Shown here: positions 16,798-25,784 of the stretch, one piece after another
Numbering within the stretch: position 1 is the first letter of the stretch
Layout of the letters: every line of letters begins with the position of its first letter
DNA from: Sinorhizobium numidicum
GTDB lineage: Bacteria; Pseudomonadota; Alphaproteobacteria; Rhizobiales; Rhizobiaceae
Length of the DNA: 64,000 nt
Assembly (NCBI RefSeq): GCF_029892045.1
Contig: NZ_CP120367.1
Span: 1,922,001 to 1,986,000 of the forward strand
Direction: 5' to 3'
Position numbers and translations under genes: made by a program
Notes under the pieces: generated by a model
Told to the model about the DNA's origin: nothing
Databases searched by the model: none
The model's input: only the letters and a program-made list of their open reading frames with translations

Positions 16798-18345
16798 ATG
16801 GACATGGCAGAACGAGACACGCCAACCGTGCTCTTCCGGATGGAAGGCGTGTCGAAACGCTATGGCGGTGTGCGCGCGCTCGAAAATGCCGAACTCGCGG
16901 TAACGGCGGGTCGGATCCACGCGATTCTCGGTGAAAACGGCGCCGGCAAATCGACGCTCATCAAGATCATGGCAGGCGTGGTGGCGCCGGATGATGGGCG
17001 AATGCTTCTCGACGGCCAAGAGGTCGCCTTCCGCTCACCAGCGGAGGCTGCCGCTGCAGGCATTGCCTGCGTTTTCCAAGAGCTGTCGCTGATCCCGGAC
17101 TTGAGCGTTGCCGACAATATCGTCATCGCCAATCCGCCCTGCCGTTTCGGCATGATCGACCGCCGTGCTCAGCGGGCGATCGCCGAGGAGGCTTTGGCGC
17201 GAGCGGGTGCCGACGATATTCATCCTCGGGCGGCGGTGAAGGACCTGCCGCTGTCGCGTCGGCAACTGGTGGAGATCGCCAAGGCGCTCGTCTCGAAGCC
17301 GCGCATTCTGATCCTCGACGAAGCCACCTCGGCACTCACGGCCGGCGATGTTGCCAAGGTGTTTGCTGTCCTCAAACGGCTGCGTTCAGAAGGCCTTGCT
17401 CTCCTTTACATCTCGCACCGCATGCACGAGATCACCGAACTTGCCGACACGTGCACCGTGTTTCGCAATGGCCGCAACGTTGCGAGTTTCAAGGCCGGCA
17501 CCCGCAGCAGCAGCGAAGTCGTTGAGATGATGATCGGGCGCGAATACAGCAATGTTTTCCCGCCGAAGCCGAAGCGAATAGCGGCGGCAGGAAAACCAGT
17601 ACTCGAATGCCGAAGCCTCGGCTGGAGCGATCGGCTGCGCGATATTTCCCTGACCGTCGGGGAAGGGGAGGTGGTGGGCCTCGGCGGCTTGGAAGGGCAG
17701 GGGCAGCGGCAGTTGCTTTTAGCCCTCTTCGGCGTGTTGCGCGGAACGACGGGTTCGCTGCTCATCGACGGCACACCGGCCACGGTCCGAAGCCCGGCGA
17801 CCGCGCGGGGAGCGCACAACGCCATGGCGCTCATCCCGGAAGACCGAAAGACCGAGGGATTGATGCTGCCGATGACAGTGCGCGAAAACCTGTCCTTCGC
17901 TGCCCTCGATCGTGTTTCCCGCGGCGGCATCATCGATCGGAACAAGGAGGAGCAACTGATCGACGAAATGGTACGGCTGCTGGCGATCAAGACCGCGGGC
18001 CTCGATATTCAGGTGGGGGCGCTCTCTGGCGGCAATCAGCAAAAGGTCGTCATCGCCAAGTGGCTGATGCGCAAACCTAGGATCATTCTGCTCAACGATC
18101 CGACCCGTGGGATCGACGTCGGAACGAAGCAGGAGCTCTACCAGCTTCTAAGGAGATTGGCGGAGACTGGAGCGGCGATCCTGTTCTACTCTACCGACTA
18201 CGACGAGCTGATCGGTTGCTGCGACCGTGTGCTGGTCTTCTATGACGGCCGTATCGTGCGGGAATTGGAGGGCGATGAGATCACGGAGCATGCGCTGATC
18301 GCCAGTGCGCTCAACGTCGAGGAAGGCAAGGGGACAGCAGCATGA
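16798..18345 (+). CDS. Sugar ABC transporter, double ATP-binding protein (RbsA-like)
   Basis: Cytoplasmic ATPase of a CUT2 sugar importer, 515 aa with two ABC domains in tandem. The first has Walker A GENGAGKST and Walker B ILILDEATSALT. The second, from about residue 265, has the degenerate Walker A usual for RbsA, signature LSGGNQQKV and the motif NDPTRGIDVGTK. The signature of the first domain is altered (LPLSRRQLVEI), as in the family. The start is ATG 16798, with ATG 16804 as an alternative. It overlaps the downstream permease by 4 nt. Confidence 0.92.
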   Translation: MDMAERDTPTVLFRMEGVSKRYGGVRALENAELAVTAGRIHAILGENGAGKSTLIKIMAGVVAPDDGRMLLDGQEVAFRSPAEAAAAGIACVFQELSLIPDLSVADNIVIANPPCRFGMIDRRAQRAIAEEALARAGADDIHPRAAVKDLPLSRRQLVEIAKALVSKPRILILDEATSALTAGDVAKVFAVLKRLRSEGLALLYISHRMHEITELADTCTVFRNGRNVASFKAGTRSSSEVVEMMIGREYSNVFPPKPKRIAAAGKPVLECRSLGWSDRLRDISLTVGEGEVVGLGGLEGQGQRQLLLALFGVLRGTTGSLLIDGTPATVRSPATARGAHNAMALIPEDRKTEGLMLPMTVRENLSFAALDRVSRGGIIDRNKEEQLIDEMVRLLAIKTAGLDIQVGALSGGNQQKVVIAKWLMRKPRIILLNDPTRGIDVGTKQELYQLLRRLAETGAAILFYSTDYDELIGCCDRVLVFYDGRIVRELEGDEITEHALIASALNVEEGKGTAA

Positions 18346-19322
18346 GCGAATGGCGCTACTGGCTGAATGAACAGCGCGGCACACTGATAGGGCTCGCCAT
18401 TTTTCTGATGATGTTTTCCGTCTACATCGCCAACCACCCGGCCGGCCTCACTGCGAATGTGGCGCAGACGGCCGCCAACAAAGGCGCTCTGCTCGCCTTC
18501 GTAGCGATGGCACAGGCACTGGTGGTGATCACCGCTGGAATTGACCTCTCCGTGGGCATGATCTTCGTGCTGACGAATTGCCTCGCCTCCTGGATCGTCG
18601 TCGGCGCGCCGATGCCGACCGCCCTCGGGGTGGGCGCGGTGCTTTTGACCGGCATGGTCTGCGGCGCCATTAATGGACTGCTGGTGATCTACGGTCGGCT
18701 GCAGCCGATCGTCGCGACAATCGCGACCGGTGCGGTCTATTTCGGCCTGGCGCTGCTGCTCAGACCTTTCCCCGGCGGTTCGGTCAACGAGGAGCTCGCC
18801 GATGCGCTGACCGGCCGGCTCTTCGGCGTTGTCCCTTCGAGCCTTGTGGCGTTGACGGCAGTCGTCTTTCTCGTCTGGTTGCCCTTTCGGCGCTCCAAGA
18901 TCGGTCGCGCCGCCTATGCGGCGGGTTCTTCCGAGCCGGCGGCTTTCATGTCCGGCGTGCCGATCCGGCGAGGCAAGTTTGCGGCCTATACGCTTGCCGG
19001 ACTGCTCGCGGGCATGGGGGGATTGTTCCTTACCTTTTTCACCTATACCGGCGAGGCGGCCTATGCCAGCGGCAGCGCATATACGCTCTGGTCCATTGCC
19101 GCCGTGGTGCTCGGCGGCGTATCGCTTTATGGCGGGCGCGGCAGCGCGATCGGCGCGATCTTCGGCGCCTTCGCGGCTCGCACCACCGGCGACATGCTCT
19201 TCGTCTTCGACGTCGACCCGCTGTGGCAGCCGCTGCTCCAGGGCATCGTGCTCATGATTGCCGTCAGCATCGGATCGTTGGCCTTGCTGCGCGTCCGCAA
19301 CCGTTTGGATTGGTTCCGATGA
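18342..19322 (+). CDS. Sugar ABC transporter permease (RbsC-like), first
   Basis: CUT2-type inner-membrane permease, 326 aa, with about eight to ten hydrophobic helices and the family stretch VITAGIDLSVGMIFVLTN near residue 65. It overlaps the ATPase gene by 4 nt and the second permease by 4 nt. Having two different permease genes suggests a heterodimeric channel, where many CUT2 systems use a homodimer. Confidence 0.9.
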   Translation: MSEWRYWLNEQRGTLIGLAIFLMMFSVYIANHPAGLTANVAQTAANKGALLAFVAMAQALVVITAGIDLSVGMIFVLTNCLASWIVVGAPMPTALGVGAVLLTGMVCGAINGLLVIYGRLQPIVATIATGAVYFGLALLLRPFPGGSVNEELADALTGRLFGVVPSSLVALTAVVFLVWLPFRRSKIGRAAYAAGSSEPAAFMSGVPIRRGKFAAYTLAGLLAGMGGLFLTFFTYTGEAAYASGSAYTLWSIAAVVLGGVSLYGGRGSAIGAIFGAFAARTTGDMLFVFDVDPLWQPLLQGIVLMIAVSIGSLALLRVRNRLDWFR

Positions 19323-20311
19323 GCGAGGCCTCCGAAGACCATCTCTCGTTCAGAGCCCGCCTGCCGGGCTTTCTCCGCCGCATGGAGCCGGCCGTCCTCA
19401 CTGCATTCGGCTGCATCCTGCTGCTTCTGTTTTTGGGCAGCCTTTATTCGAGCAACTTCCTGTCGCCCGATTATCTTCTGCAGCAGATGAAAGTCGCTTC
19501 CTTCCTCGGCGTGGTCGCCGCCGGAATGATGGTCGTCATCCTCCTCGGCCACATCGATCTCTCCGTTCCCTGGGTGATGACCATGGGCGCGATGATGGCC
19601 TGCGCGGTTGCCGGCTTCGGCGAGGCGGGACCCGTTATCGCGATCCCCGCCGGCGTTTTCTGCGGCGCGAGTTTCGGCCTATTGAACGGCGTCGGCGTCG
19701 CCTATTTGCGCATTCCCTCGATGATCGTGACCCTTGCGACCAATGTGGTGGCGCAGGGGCTGATGGTGGTCTACACGGGCGGTTTCTCACCGCAGGATTC
19801 GGCATCACCTGCGATGCGCTGGCTGGCGACCGGTGCGATCATACCAGGTCTCCCAAACGCCATTCTGGTCTGGATCGCCATCAGCGCCGCGATGATCTTC
19901 CTGTTCACGCGCACTTCGTATGGACGCGCAGTCTATGGTATCGGCAACAGCGAGCGCGCCGCCTATCTCTCCGGCGTCGACACCCGACGCGTCGTCATGA
20001 TCGCTTTCGCGATTTCAGGAGCTCTGAGCGCTTTTGGCGGCGTTCTGCTCGCCGGCTATGCGTCGAAGGCGGCTCAGGCGATGGGTGACGCTTATCTTCT
20101 GCCGGCGATTGCCGCCGTCGTGCTCGGCGGCACGTCTATTCTCGGCGGCCGCGGTTCCTATCTCGGGACTGTCGCTGGCGTCGTCCTGATTACTCTGTTG
20201 CAATCGATACTCTCGGTCATGCAGATGCCGGAAGCGGGCCGGCAGATCGTCTACGGCGCGGTCATTATCGTCATGCTTCTGCTCTATGGCCGCGCGCCGC
20301 CGGACCGGTAA
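19319..20311 (+). CDS. Sugar ABC transporter permease (RbsC-like), second
   Basis: Second CUT2-type permease, 330 aa from the ATG at 19319, which overlaps the stop of the first permease. It shows the loop ILLGHIDLSVPWVMTMGAMM and the C-terminal AAVVLGGTSILGGRGSYLGT found in RbsC relatives. It probably pairs with the product of 18342-19322. The LacI-type regulator gene follows after 100 nt. Confidence 0.9.
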   Translation: MSEASEDHLSFRARLPGFLRRMEPAVLTAFGCILLLLFLGSLYSSNFLSPDYLLQQMKVASFLGVVAAGMMVVILLGHIDLSVPWVMTMGAMMACAVAGFGEAGPVIAIPAGVFCGASFGLLNGVGVAYLRIPSMIVTLATNVVAQGLMVVYTGGFSPQDSASPAMRWLATGAIIPGLPNAILVWIAISAAMIFLFTRTSYGRAVYGIGNSERAAYLSGVDTRRVVMIAFAISGALSAFGGVLLAGYASKAAQAMGDAYLLPAIAAVVLGGTSILGGRGSYLGTVAGVVLITLLQSILSVMQMPEAGRQIVYGAVIIVMLLLYGRAPPDR

Positions 20312-20411
20312 CATTTGACTGCAAACCGCGAAGCGCACGCGGCGTGTTCGCCTGGGCTTGCGTGGCGCGCCGTTCAATCCGCTGTCACAAAAGCACGATA
20401 GGGATGAACGA

Positions 20412-21398
20412 ATGGCGACGCTGCAGCAGATAGCTTTTCACGCCGGTTGCTCGCTGGCGACGGTGTCGCGCGCTTTGAAGGGCGAAGGGCCGGTCAGTGA
20501 TGAAATGGTACGCCGCGTGCGTCGCGCCGCCGCTGAACTCGGCTACAGATCTCGCACTTCGGCCGGTGTAGCCGGGACGCGGAACCGTCCCGTTGTCGGC
20601 GTGCTGGTGCCGAGTGTGACGAATCCTGTCTTCGCCGCCTCGCTCGCCGGCATTCAGCACCGTATGCAGGCGGCTTCACATGGTGTTCTGATTGCCCAAT
20701 CAAACTATGATCCGGCACTGGAATGCCGGGCGGTCAGCGCGCTCTTGGAGCAGCGCCCGACCGGCTTGATCCTGACGCTCTGCAATGCTGAAACCAGCAA
20801 GGCGCTTTCTGCATCACTGCCCCCGACGATCCTGCTGAACAATCTGCCGGTTGCTCGCTTCCCTGCTGCCGTGACAGTCGACAATTACCGCGCCGGTTAT
20901 GAGATCACACGTCATGTGCTGGCGCATCGGCACCACCGCATCCTGTTCGTTTCTGGCCATTTCTCCTCCTCCGACCGGGCACGCCTGCGTTACGAAGGAT
21001 ACCGCGCTGCGATGGGCGACGCCGGGTACCGCCCGCTCCAACCAATGGAAATTCCGTTCGTTGACGGCTACGAGCATCTGGAACTCGCCCCCGTGATGGA
21101 AGACTACGCCCCGACGGCGATCATCGCTTCCAATGACCTGCTGGCTCTGGGCGTTATCGGCGCGCTCAGACGGGTTGGCCTGTCGGTACCTGGCGACGTC
21201 TCGGTTGCCGGTTTTGACGGCATTCCGATCGGCCGGCTAATGAACCCCTCGCTCACCACCGTGGCGATGCCGGACGGCGACATGGGCGTTGCAGCCGCGG
21301 CGATGCTGCTCGACATCGCCACAAATGCCCTGCAATGCCGCCATCTTCGCCTCGATCATCGGCTCTATGCCGGTGGGACGGTGCGCAGCGCAGTGTAG
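20412..21398 (+). CDS. LacI-family transcriptional regulator
   Basis: Likely local repressor of the sugar ABC operon. From the ATG at 20412 it has 328 aa. Residues 1-50 form the LacI helix-turn-helix (LQQIAFHAGCSLATVSRALKG) with the hinge region RRAAAELGYR, and about 60-320 form a periplasmic-binding-protein-like sensor domain (VGVLVPSVTNPVFA, AIIASNDLLALGVIGALR, SVAGFDGIPIG). It lies at the 3' end of the transporter operon on the same strand. A LacI-type palindrome at 15402-15415 is the likely target. The effector is probably the transported sugar or a derivative. Confidence 0.9.
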   Translation: MATLQQIAFHAGCSLATVSRALKGEGPVSDEMVRRVRRAAAELGYRSRTSAGVAGTRNRPVVGVLVPSVTNPVFAASLAGIQHRMQAASHGVLIAQSNYDPALECRAVSALLEQRPTGLILTLCNAETSKALSASLPPTILLNNLPVARFPAAVTVDNYRAGYEITRHVLAHRHHRILFVSGHFSSSDRARLRYEGYRAAMGDAGYRPLQPMEIPFVDGYEHLELAPVMEDYAPTAIIASNDLLALGVIGALRRVGLSVPGDVSVAGFDGIPIGRLMNPSLTTVAMPDGDMGVAAAAMLLDIATNALQCRHLRLDHRLYAGGTVRSAV

Positions 21399-21428
21399 GC
21401 GGGGACTGCCGGCTCTCCGCCACTACTG

Positions 21429-21522
21429 TTTCCTTAAATCGGAGCCGATCTAAGGATAAAAACATGCGGCAATTCAAAGCGCTACGGCGACCTTTGTGCG
21501 TCTGAAAAGACGCACGGCGCTG
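21429..21522 (+). repeat. Palindromic intergenic repeat, family A, copy 2
   Basis: It contains an 8-bp hairpin (21496-21503 with 21508-21515) with a GAAA loop, preceded by a 13-codon reading frame starting ATG at 21463 and coding MRQFKALRRPLCV, whose stop codon lies in the hairpin loop. It lies between the convergent LacI regulator and a UgpB-like gene. It matches copies at 15149-15242 (inverted) and 57491-57583. Confidence 0.85.
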
Positions 21523-21598
21523 TCGTCGAATGCCGATGTGGGTGGCCACCCCTTCGACTCCTCGGCGGGGTGGCAGGCTCGGCTGCTGGCCGCAAGGC

Positions 21599-22864
21599 TC
21601 AACTGCGCGGCAGCAGGCTTTCCACTTCGGCGGCCGCGTCGTCGAGCGCCTCCTGCGGTGTTGCTGATTGTTCGACCACCCGCGACAGGTTCTCTACGAT
21701 CGACTGGGTGACCTTGACCCCGTTCGTGCCCGGGAAGGCATACCACGGGATCATCCGCGGCATCTGCTCAAGGGCGGCGCGGAACAATGGATTTTCCCTG
21801 TAGAAGTTCCCAAGGTATTCCGGCGACTTCGCGGCGAGTTCGTTGTTCGGGACGTAACCGGTCCCGGGGACAACGACCGAGGCGCCATAGGGGCCCGCCG
21901 CGAACTTGGCGAATTTCCAGGCCGCATCCTGCTTTTCGGCGTCGCGCGTCAGGATCACGACGGCATTGCCGCCGGTCGGCAGCTTGCCGTTCACGGGATC
22001 GATCAGCGGGATATGCGCCGTGCGCAGGTCGAACTTACCACCGACATTCTTGATCGTGTTGCGCAGCGCGCCGGTCGTCTGGAAGGCGAAGCCGATCTTG
22101 CCGGCGACGAAAGCCTGTTCGCCGGCCTGTTTCGTGAGAACCGGCAGTCCGCCTTCCTTGACCATGCGGTCGAGCACTTCGATTGCCTTCTGACCTTCCG
22201 GACCGTTGAAGGCGACCTTCGTCTCGTCCTCGTTCAGCATGCGACCGCCGGCGCCGAAGAGGAGGGCGGAGAACATCCAATCGTCACCCTGCCAGCGGAA
22301 GTCGATGCCTTCGACGCCGCCGCCGAGCGCCTTGATCTTGCCGCCGAGTGCGATCACTTCGTCCCAGGTCTTCGGCGGCTTGTCCGGATCTCCGCCGGCT
22401 TTGCGGACGAGATCGGCGTTGTAGTACATGATCGGATTGGAGGTCGCGAAAGCGAGGCCCACCTGCTTGCCGCCGACCTGGGCGAGCTTCAGGATGTTGT
22501 CCGAGAAACCCTGCTCGGCCATGTTGCCGTCCTTGGCGATGAACGGTGCGAGATCAACGGGAATGTCGCGCTCGTTGACCATGCGCAGGCGGTTGAGGCC
22601 GATGAAGGTGATGTCGGGCATCTCAGCCGTGCCGGCTTGGCGCATGATCGTCTGGATACCTTCCTCGTAGGTGGCGGAGGGATTGGCAAAGGTGATCTTG
22701 ATATCCGGGTTTTCTTCCATGAACTTCTTCGAGATCGTGTCCATCACGTCCTTGAAGAAGCCGGGCATCGGATAGTGCACCGTCAGCACCGTTTCGGCCT
22801 GAGCCGGGGCTGCGAGGGTGATCGACACCGACGCGGCGGCGAGAAATTGCCTGAATAGTTTCAT
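21599..22864 (-). CDS. ABC transporter, periplasmic binding protein (UgpB-like)
   Basis: Extracellular solute-binding protein family 1, 421 aa, with a signal peptide ending near APAQA|ET (residue 23) and ribosome site GGAGAG. Features include the family-1 binder pattern FMEENPDIKITFANPSATYEEG and PKTWDEVIALGGKIKA. The closest family by eye is the glycerol-3-phosphate/CUT1 group. It is unusual in being the last gene of its operon, 22 nt after the second permease. The phosphoesterase gene at the operon head suggests a phosphate-ester substrate, but this is inference. Confidence 0.85.
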   Translation of the reverse strand: MKLFRQFLAAASVSITLAAPAQAETVLTVHYPMPGFFKDVMDTISKKFMEENPDIKITFANPSATYEEGIQTIMRQAGTAEMPDITFIGLNRLRMVNERDIPVDLAPFIAKDGNMAEQGFSDNILKLAQVGGKQVGLAFATSNPIMYYNADLVRKAGGDPDKPPKTWDEVIALGGKIKALGGGVEGIDFRWQGDDWMFSALLFGAGGRMLNEDETKVAFNGPEGQKAIEVLDRMVKEGGLPVLTKQAGEQAFVAGKIGFAFQTTGALRNTIKNVGGKFDLRTAHIPLIDPVNGKLPTGGNAVVILTRDAEKQDAAWKFAKFAAGPYGASVVVPGTGYVPNNELAAKSPEYLGNFYRENPLFRAALEQMPRMIPWYAFPGTNGVKVTQSIVENLSRVVEQSATPQEALDDAAAEVESLLPRS

Positions 22865-22886
22865 GACGCTCTCCTGGTTCGACCGG

Positions 22887-23717
22887 TCAGCCTTTGAGCC
22901 CGGTCATTGTAATGCCCTCGACGAAGCGCTTCTGCGCGAGCAGGAAGGCGGCGACGAGGGGAAGGGTGATCATCAGTGTGGCGGCCATCAGCGCGCCGTA
23001 GTCGTCGCCGGCTTCGGCGGCGCGGAAATAGAGAAGACCGAGCGGGGGAGTCGCGTAGTCCTGGTTGGTGACGACCACCAGCGGCCAGAACAGATCGTTC
23101 CAATGCGCAACCACGGAGAAGATGGCGAAGGCGGTGATGGCGGGCCATGCGTTCGGCACGACCACGCGGGTAACGATGTCGCTCTCGGACATGCCGTCGA
23201 GGCGCGCGGCATGGATCAGATCGTCCGGGATGGCGCGGAAGAACTGCAAGAACAGGAAGATCGCGAAGACCGAAATGGAGAAGGGCGCAACCAGTGCCGT
23301 GTAGCTGTTGAGCACGGCCAATCGATCGAAGGCGACATAGAGCGGCAGCGCGGTGGCGTGAATGGGCACCAGTAGCCCGAGCATCACGAGCGCCATCATG
23401 AGACGCGCCGCGGGAAATTTGAGTTTCGCCATGGCGTAGGCGCAGGGTATGGCGACGACGACTTGCACGATGAAGATCAGCGCGCAGACGATGACGCCGT
23501 TCATTAAAAGAGTCGTCATCGAAACGCGTGAAAGCGCCTTGCTGAAGTTCTCCACATAAGACCAGTGCTCAGGAATGAGCGACAATGAGGAGGAAAAGAT
23601 CTCGCTCTGCGCCTTGCCGGCGGTCGAAAGCATGAAAGTGTAGGGCGCAAGGAAAACGAGCGCGCCGAGCGACAGGAGTGTGAGCCGAACGATCCGGCCG
23701 AGGGAAAGGCTGGTCAT
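22887..23717 (-). CDS. ABC transporter permease (UgpE/MalG-like)
   Basis: CUT1-type inner-membrane permease, 276 aa, six predicted helices, with the EAA-type loop DLIHAARLDGMSESDIVTRVVVPNAWPA that contacts the ATPase. It overlaps the preceding permease gene by 4 nt. It forms the channel with the product of 23714-24625. Confidence 0.9.
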   Translation of the reverse strand: MTSLSLGRIVRLTLLSLGALVFLAPYTFMLSTAGKAQSEIFSSSLSLIPEHWSYVENFSKALSRVSMTTLLMNGVIVCALIFIVQVVVAIPCAYAMAKLKFPAARLMMALVMLGLLVPIHATALPLYVAFDRLAVLNSYTALVAPFSISVFAIFLFLQFFRAIPDDLIHAARLDGMSESDIVTRVVVPNAWPAITAFAIFSVVAHWNDLFWPLVVVTNQDYATPPLGLLYFRAAEAGDDYGALMAATLMITLPLVAAFLLAQKRFVEGITMTGLKG

Positions 23718-24625
23718 GCGTAATGCACCTTCCGATCGAGAATGCGGTATTGGAGGAACATCAGGACGACGAGGATGGCGAGGAAGACGACCGTTATCGC
23801 CGAGGCATAACCGACCCGGAGATAGACGAAGCCCTCCTGGTAGATGGTGAAAAGCAGCACTTCGGAGGCCTTGTTCGGCCCGCCTTCGGTCAGCGTTTTC
23901 ACCGTTTCGAAGACCTTCACCGAGTTGATGGTGCTGATCGTCGTGACGAAGAGCGTCGTCGGCCCGAGCATCGGCCAGGTCACGAGCCGGAACCGGTCGA
24001 GCCAGGACTTGGCGCCGTCCACTTCCGCGGCGGCAAAGAGCTCGCGCGGGATGGCGGTGAGCCCGGCAAGGAATAAGACCATGTTGAAGCCGACAGATTG
24101 CCAGATGCCGATGATCGCCAGGCTGTAGAGCACGGTGCCGGAGGCGCCGAGCCAGTTCGGCCCGGCAATGCCGAAATAGGCAAGGAAGGCGTTGATCGGT
24201 CCGATGCTCGGATGGAAGAGGAACTGCCAGACCGTCGCCATGGCGACGAGCAACGAGGCGACGGGAAGAAAATAGACCGTGCGGAAGAAGGCCTTGGCCC
24301 GCGTCTCTGCCTCGATCAACAGGGCGATGGCGAGCGCCAGCACGATTGACACCGGCGTAACGATCGCCGTGTAGACGGCGGTGTTCCAGAGGGAGCGGCG
24401 GAAGGTGCGGTCACTGATTAGCTCTGCGTAGTTCTCGAAGCCGACGAAGCGGAAGCCCCCATAGCCGAGCTCGTAATCGGTGAAGCCGAGGATCACGACG
24501 GCAAGCGTTGGCAGCAGGATGAAGAGGAACATGAGCAGGATTGCGGGAGCGGCCAGCAACCAGGAGATCCGTGCTTCGCGCCGATCAGCGAGCGCGAGCG
24601 GCATGTCTATCGCGACGCTAGCCAT
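23714..24625 (-). CDS. ABC transporter permease (UgpA/MalF-like)
   Basis: CUT1-type permease, 303 aa, with a short cytoplasmic N-terminus, six helices and the EAA loop RELFAAAEVDGAKSWLDRFRLVTWP. It overlaps the upstream ATPase gene by 8 nt and the downstream permease by 4 nt, indicating one transcript from the phosphoesterase to the binding protein. Confidence 0.9.
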   Translation of the reverse strand: MASVAIDMPLALADRREARISWLLAAPAILLMFLFILLPTLAVVILGFTDYELGYGGFRFVGFENYAELISDRTFRRSLWNTAVYTAIVTPVSIVLALAIALLIEAETRAKAFFRTVYFLPVASLLVAMATVWQFLFHPSIGPINAFLAYFGIAGPNWLGASGTVLYSLAIIGIWQSVGFNMVLFLAGLTAIPRELFAAAEVDGAKSWLDRFRLVTWPMLGPTTLFVTTISTINSVKVFETVKTLTEGGPNKASEVLLFTIYQEGFVYLRVGYASAITVVFLAILVVLMFLQYRILDRKVHYA

Positions 24626-25784
24626 GGGCCTTCTCCAGAGTCGACGCGATGGCGACCGTTTTCGCCCGCAAGCGTCTGCCGGTCATAGCGAAGAGCATCG
24701 CCCGGTCTGGTTCGATGTCGACCGAAACCGGCATGTCTGCTGAGAGCGTTGCCGCCTCGGCCGGTGCGGCCTTTGAGACGATCGTTTCGCCGATCGCGTC
24801 GAGTCTTGCGTGCACGATGACCTCAGAGCCCAGGAACTCGGTCCGCTCGACACGGGCCTTCAGGATGCCGTCAGCCCTTGCACTGAGGCGGACGAATTCG
24901 GGCCGGACGCCTATCATGACCGCCGTCTCGCCCGGCGCTGCATTTACGGCGGCAAGGGTCAGGGCCCCGAAGCGCACCGTGCCGGACGCATCCATCCGCG
25001 TTTCGAGAATGTTGATGCGCGGCTGGCCGAGGAAGCGGGCGACCTCGACATGGGCGGGGTTGTCATAGATTTCCTGCGGCGGAGCCAATTGCAGGAGGGT
25101 ACCGCCGATCATCACGGCAACACGATCGGCCATCGACAGCGCCTCGGACTGGTCGTGGGTGACGTAGAGCGTCGGCACGCCGGCACGCCGGTGAAGCTCG
25201 ACGATCTCGCCACGGGCGTGAACGCGCAGGTTCGCATCGAGGTTGGAGAGCGGCTCGTCCATCAGGAAGACGCTCGGACGCCGAACCATCGCGCGGGCGA
25301 GTGCCACGCGCTGGCGCTGTCCGCCCGACATCTGCCCCGGTTTTCGGTCAAGCAGATGGTCGATCTTGAGGGACGAGGCCATGTCGCGGACCTGCCGCTG
25401 AATCTCGGCACGGATCTGCCGCTGACCGGGAACAAGGCTGCCGATGAACGGTAGGCGCTGGGTAGCCGTCAGGCGGCGCATCGCGAGCGGCACGGCAATG
25501 TTCTGGCCGGCCGTCAGATGCGGGTAGAGGGCGTAGGACTGGAATACCATCGCGACGTTGCGATCGGCGGCGACGACCGTTGATACCTCGCGGCCGCTGA
25601 TGGCGATCTCGCCGCCATCCGCATGATCCAATCCCGCGACGATGCGCAAAAGCGTGCTCTTGCCGCAGCCGGACGGGCCGACGAGCGCGATGAATTCGCC
25701 TCGTTCCGCCTCCAGGCTGACGCCCTTTAGGATCGCGTTGCCGGAAAAGGACTTGGTGATGTTGCGGAGCGAAAGGATGCTCAT
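24618..25784 (-). CDS. ABC transporter ATP-binding protein (UgpC/MalK-like)
   Basis: CUT1 ATPase, 388 aa from the ATG at 25784. It shows Walker A GPSGCGKST, signature MSGGQRQRVALARAM, Walker B VFLMDEPLSNLDAN and the switch His in THDQSEA. A C-terminal MalK-type regulatory (TOBE) region begins near residue 270. An insert of about 25 residues (LTATQRLPFIGSLVPGQRQI) lies between Q-loop and signature, longer than in MalK. The start overlaps the phosphoesterase stop by 4 nt. Confidence 0.9.
   Translation of the reverse strand: MSILSLRNITKSFSGNAILKGVSLEAERGEFIALVGPSGCGKSTLLRIVAGLDHADGGEIAISGREVSTVVAADRNVAMVFQSYALYPHLTAGQNIAVPLAMRRLTATQRLPFIGSLVPGQRQIRAEIQRQVRDMASSLKIDHLLDRKPGQMSGGQRQRVALARAMVRRPSVFLMDEPLSNLDANLRVHARGEIVELHRRAGVPTLYVTHDQSEALSMADRVAVMIGGTLLQLAPPQEIYDNPAHVEVARFLGQPRINILETRMDASGTVRFGALTLAAVNAAPGETAVMIGVRPEFVRLSARADGILKARVERTEFLGSEVIVHARLDAIGETIVSKAAPAEAATLSADMPVSVDIEPDRAMLFAMTGRRLRAKTVAIASTLEKAHG

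Noticed and set aside
21545..21574. Possible terminator hairpin after the UgpB-like gene
   Set aside because: The 8-bp stem has a long loop and no T-run on the minus strand; it is too weak to call.
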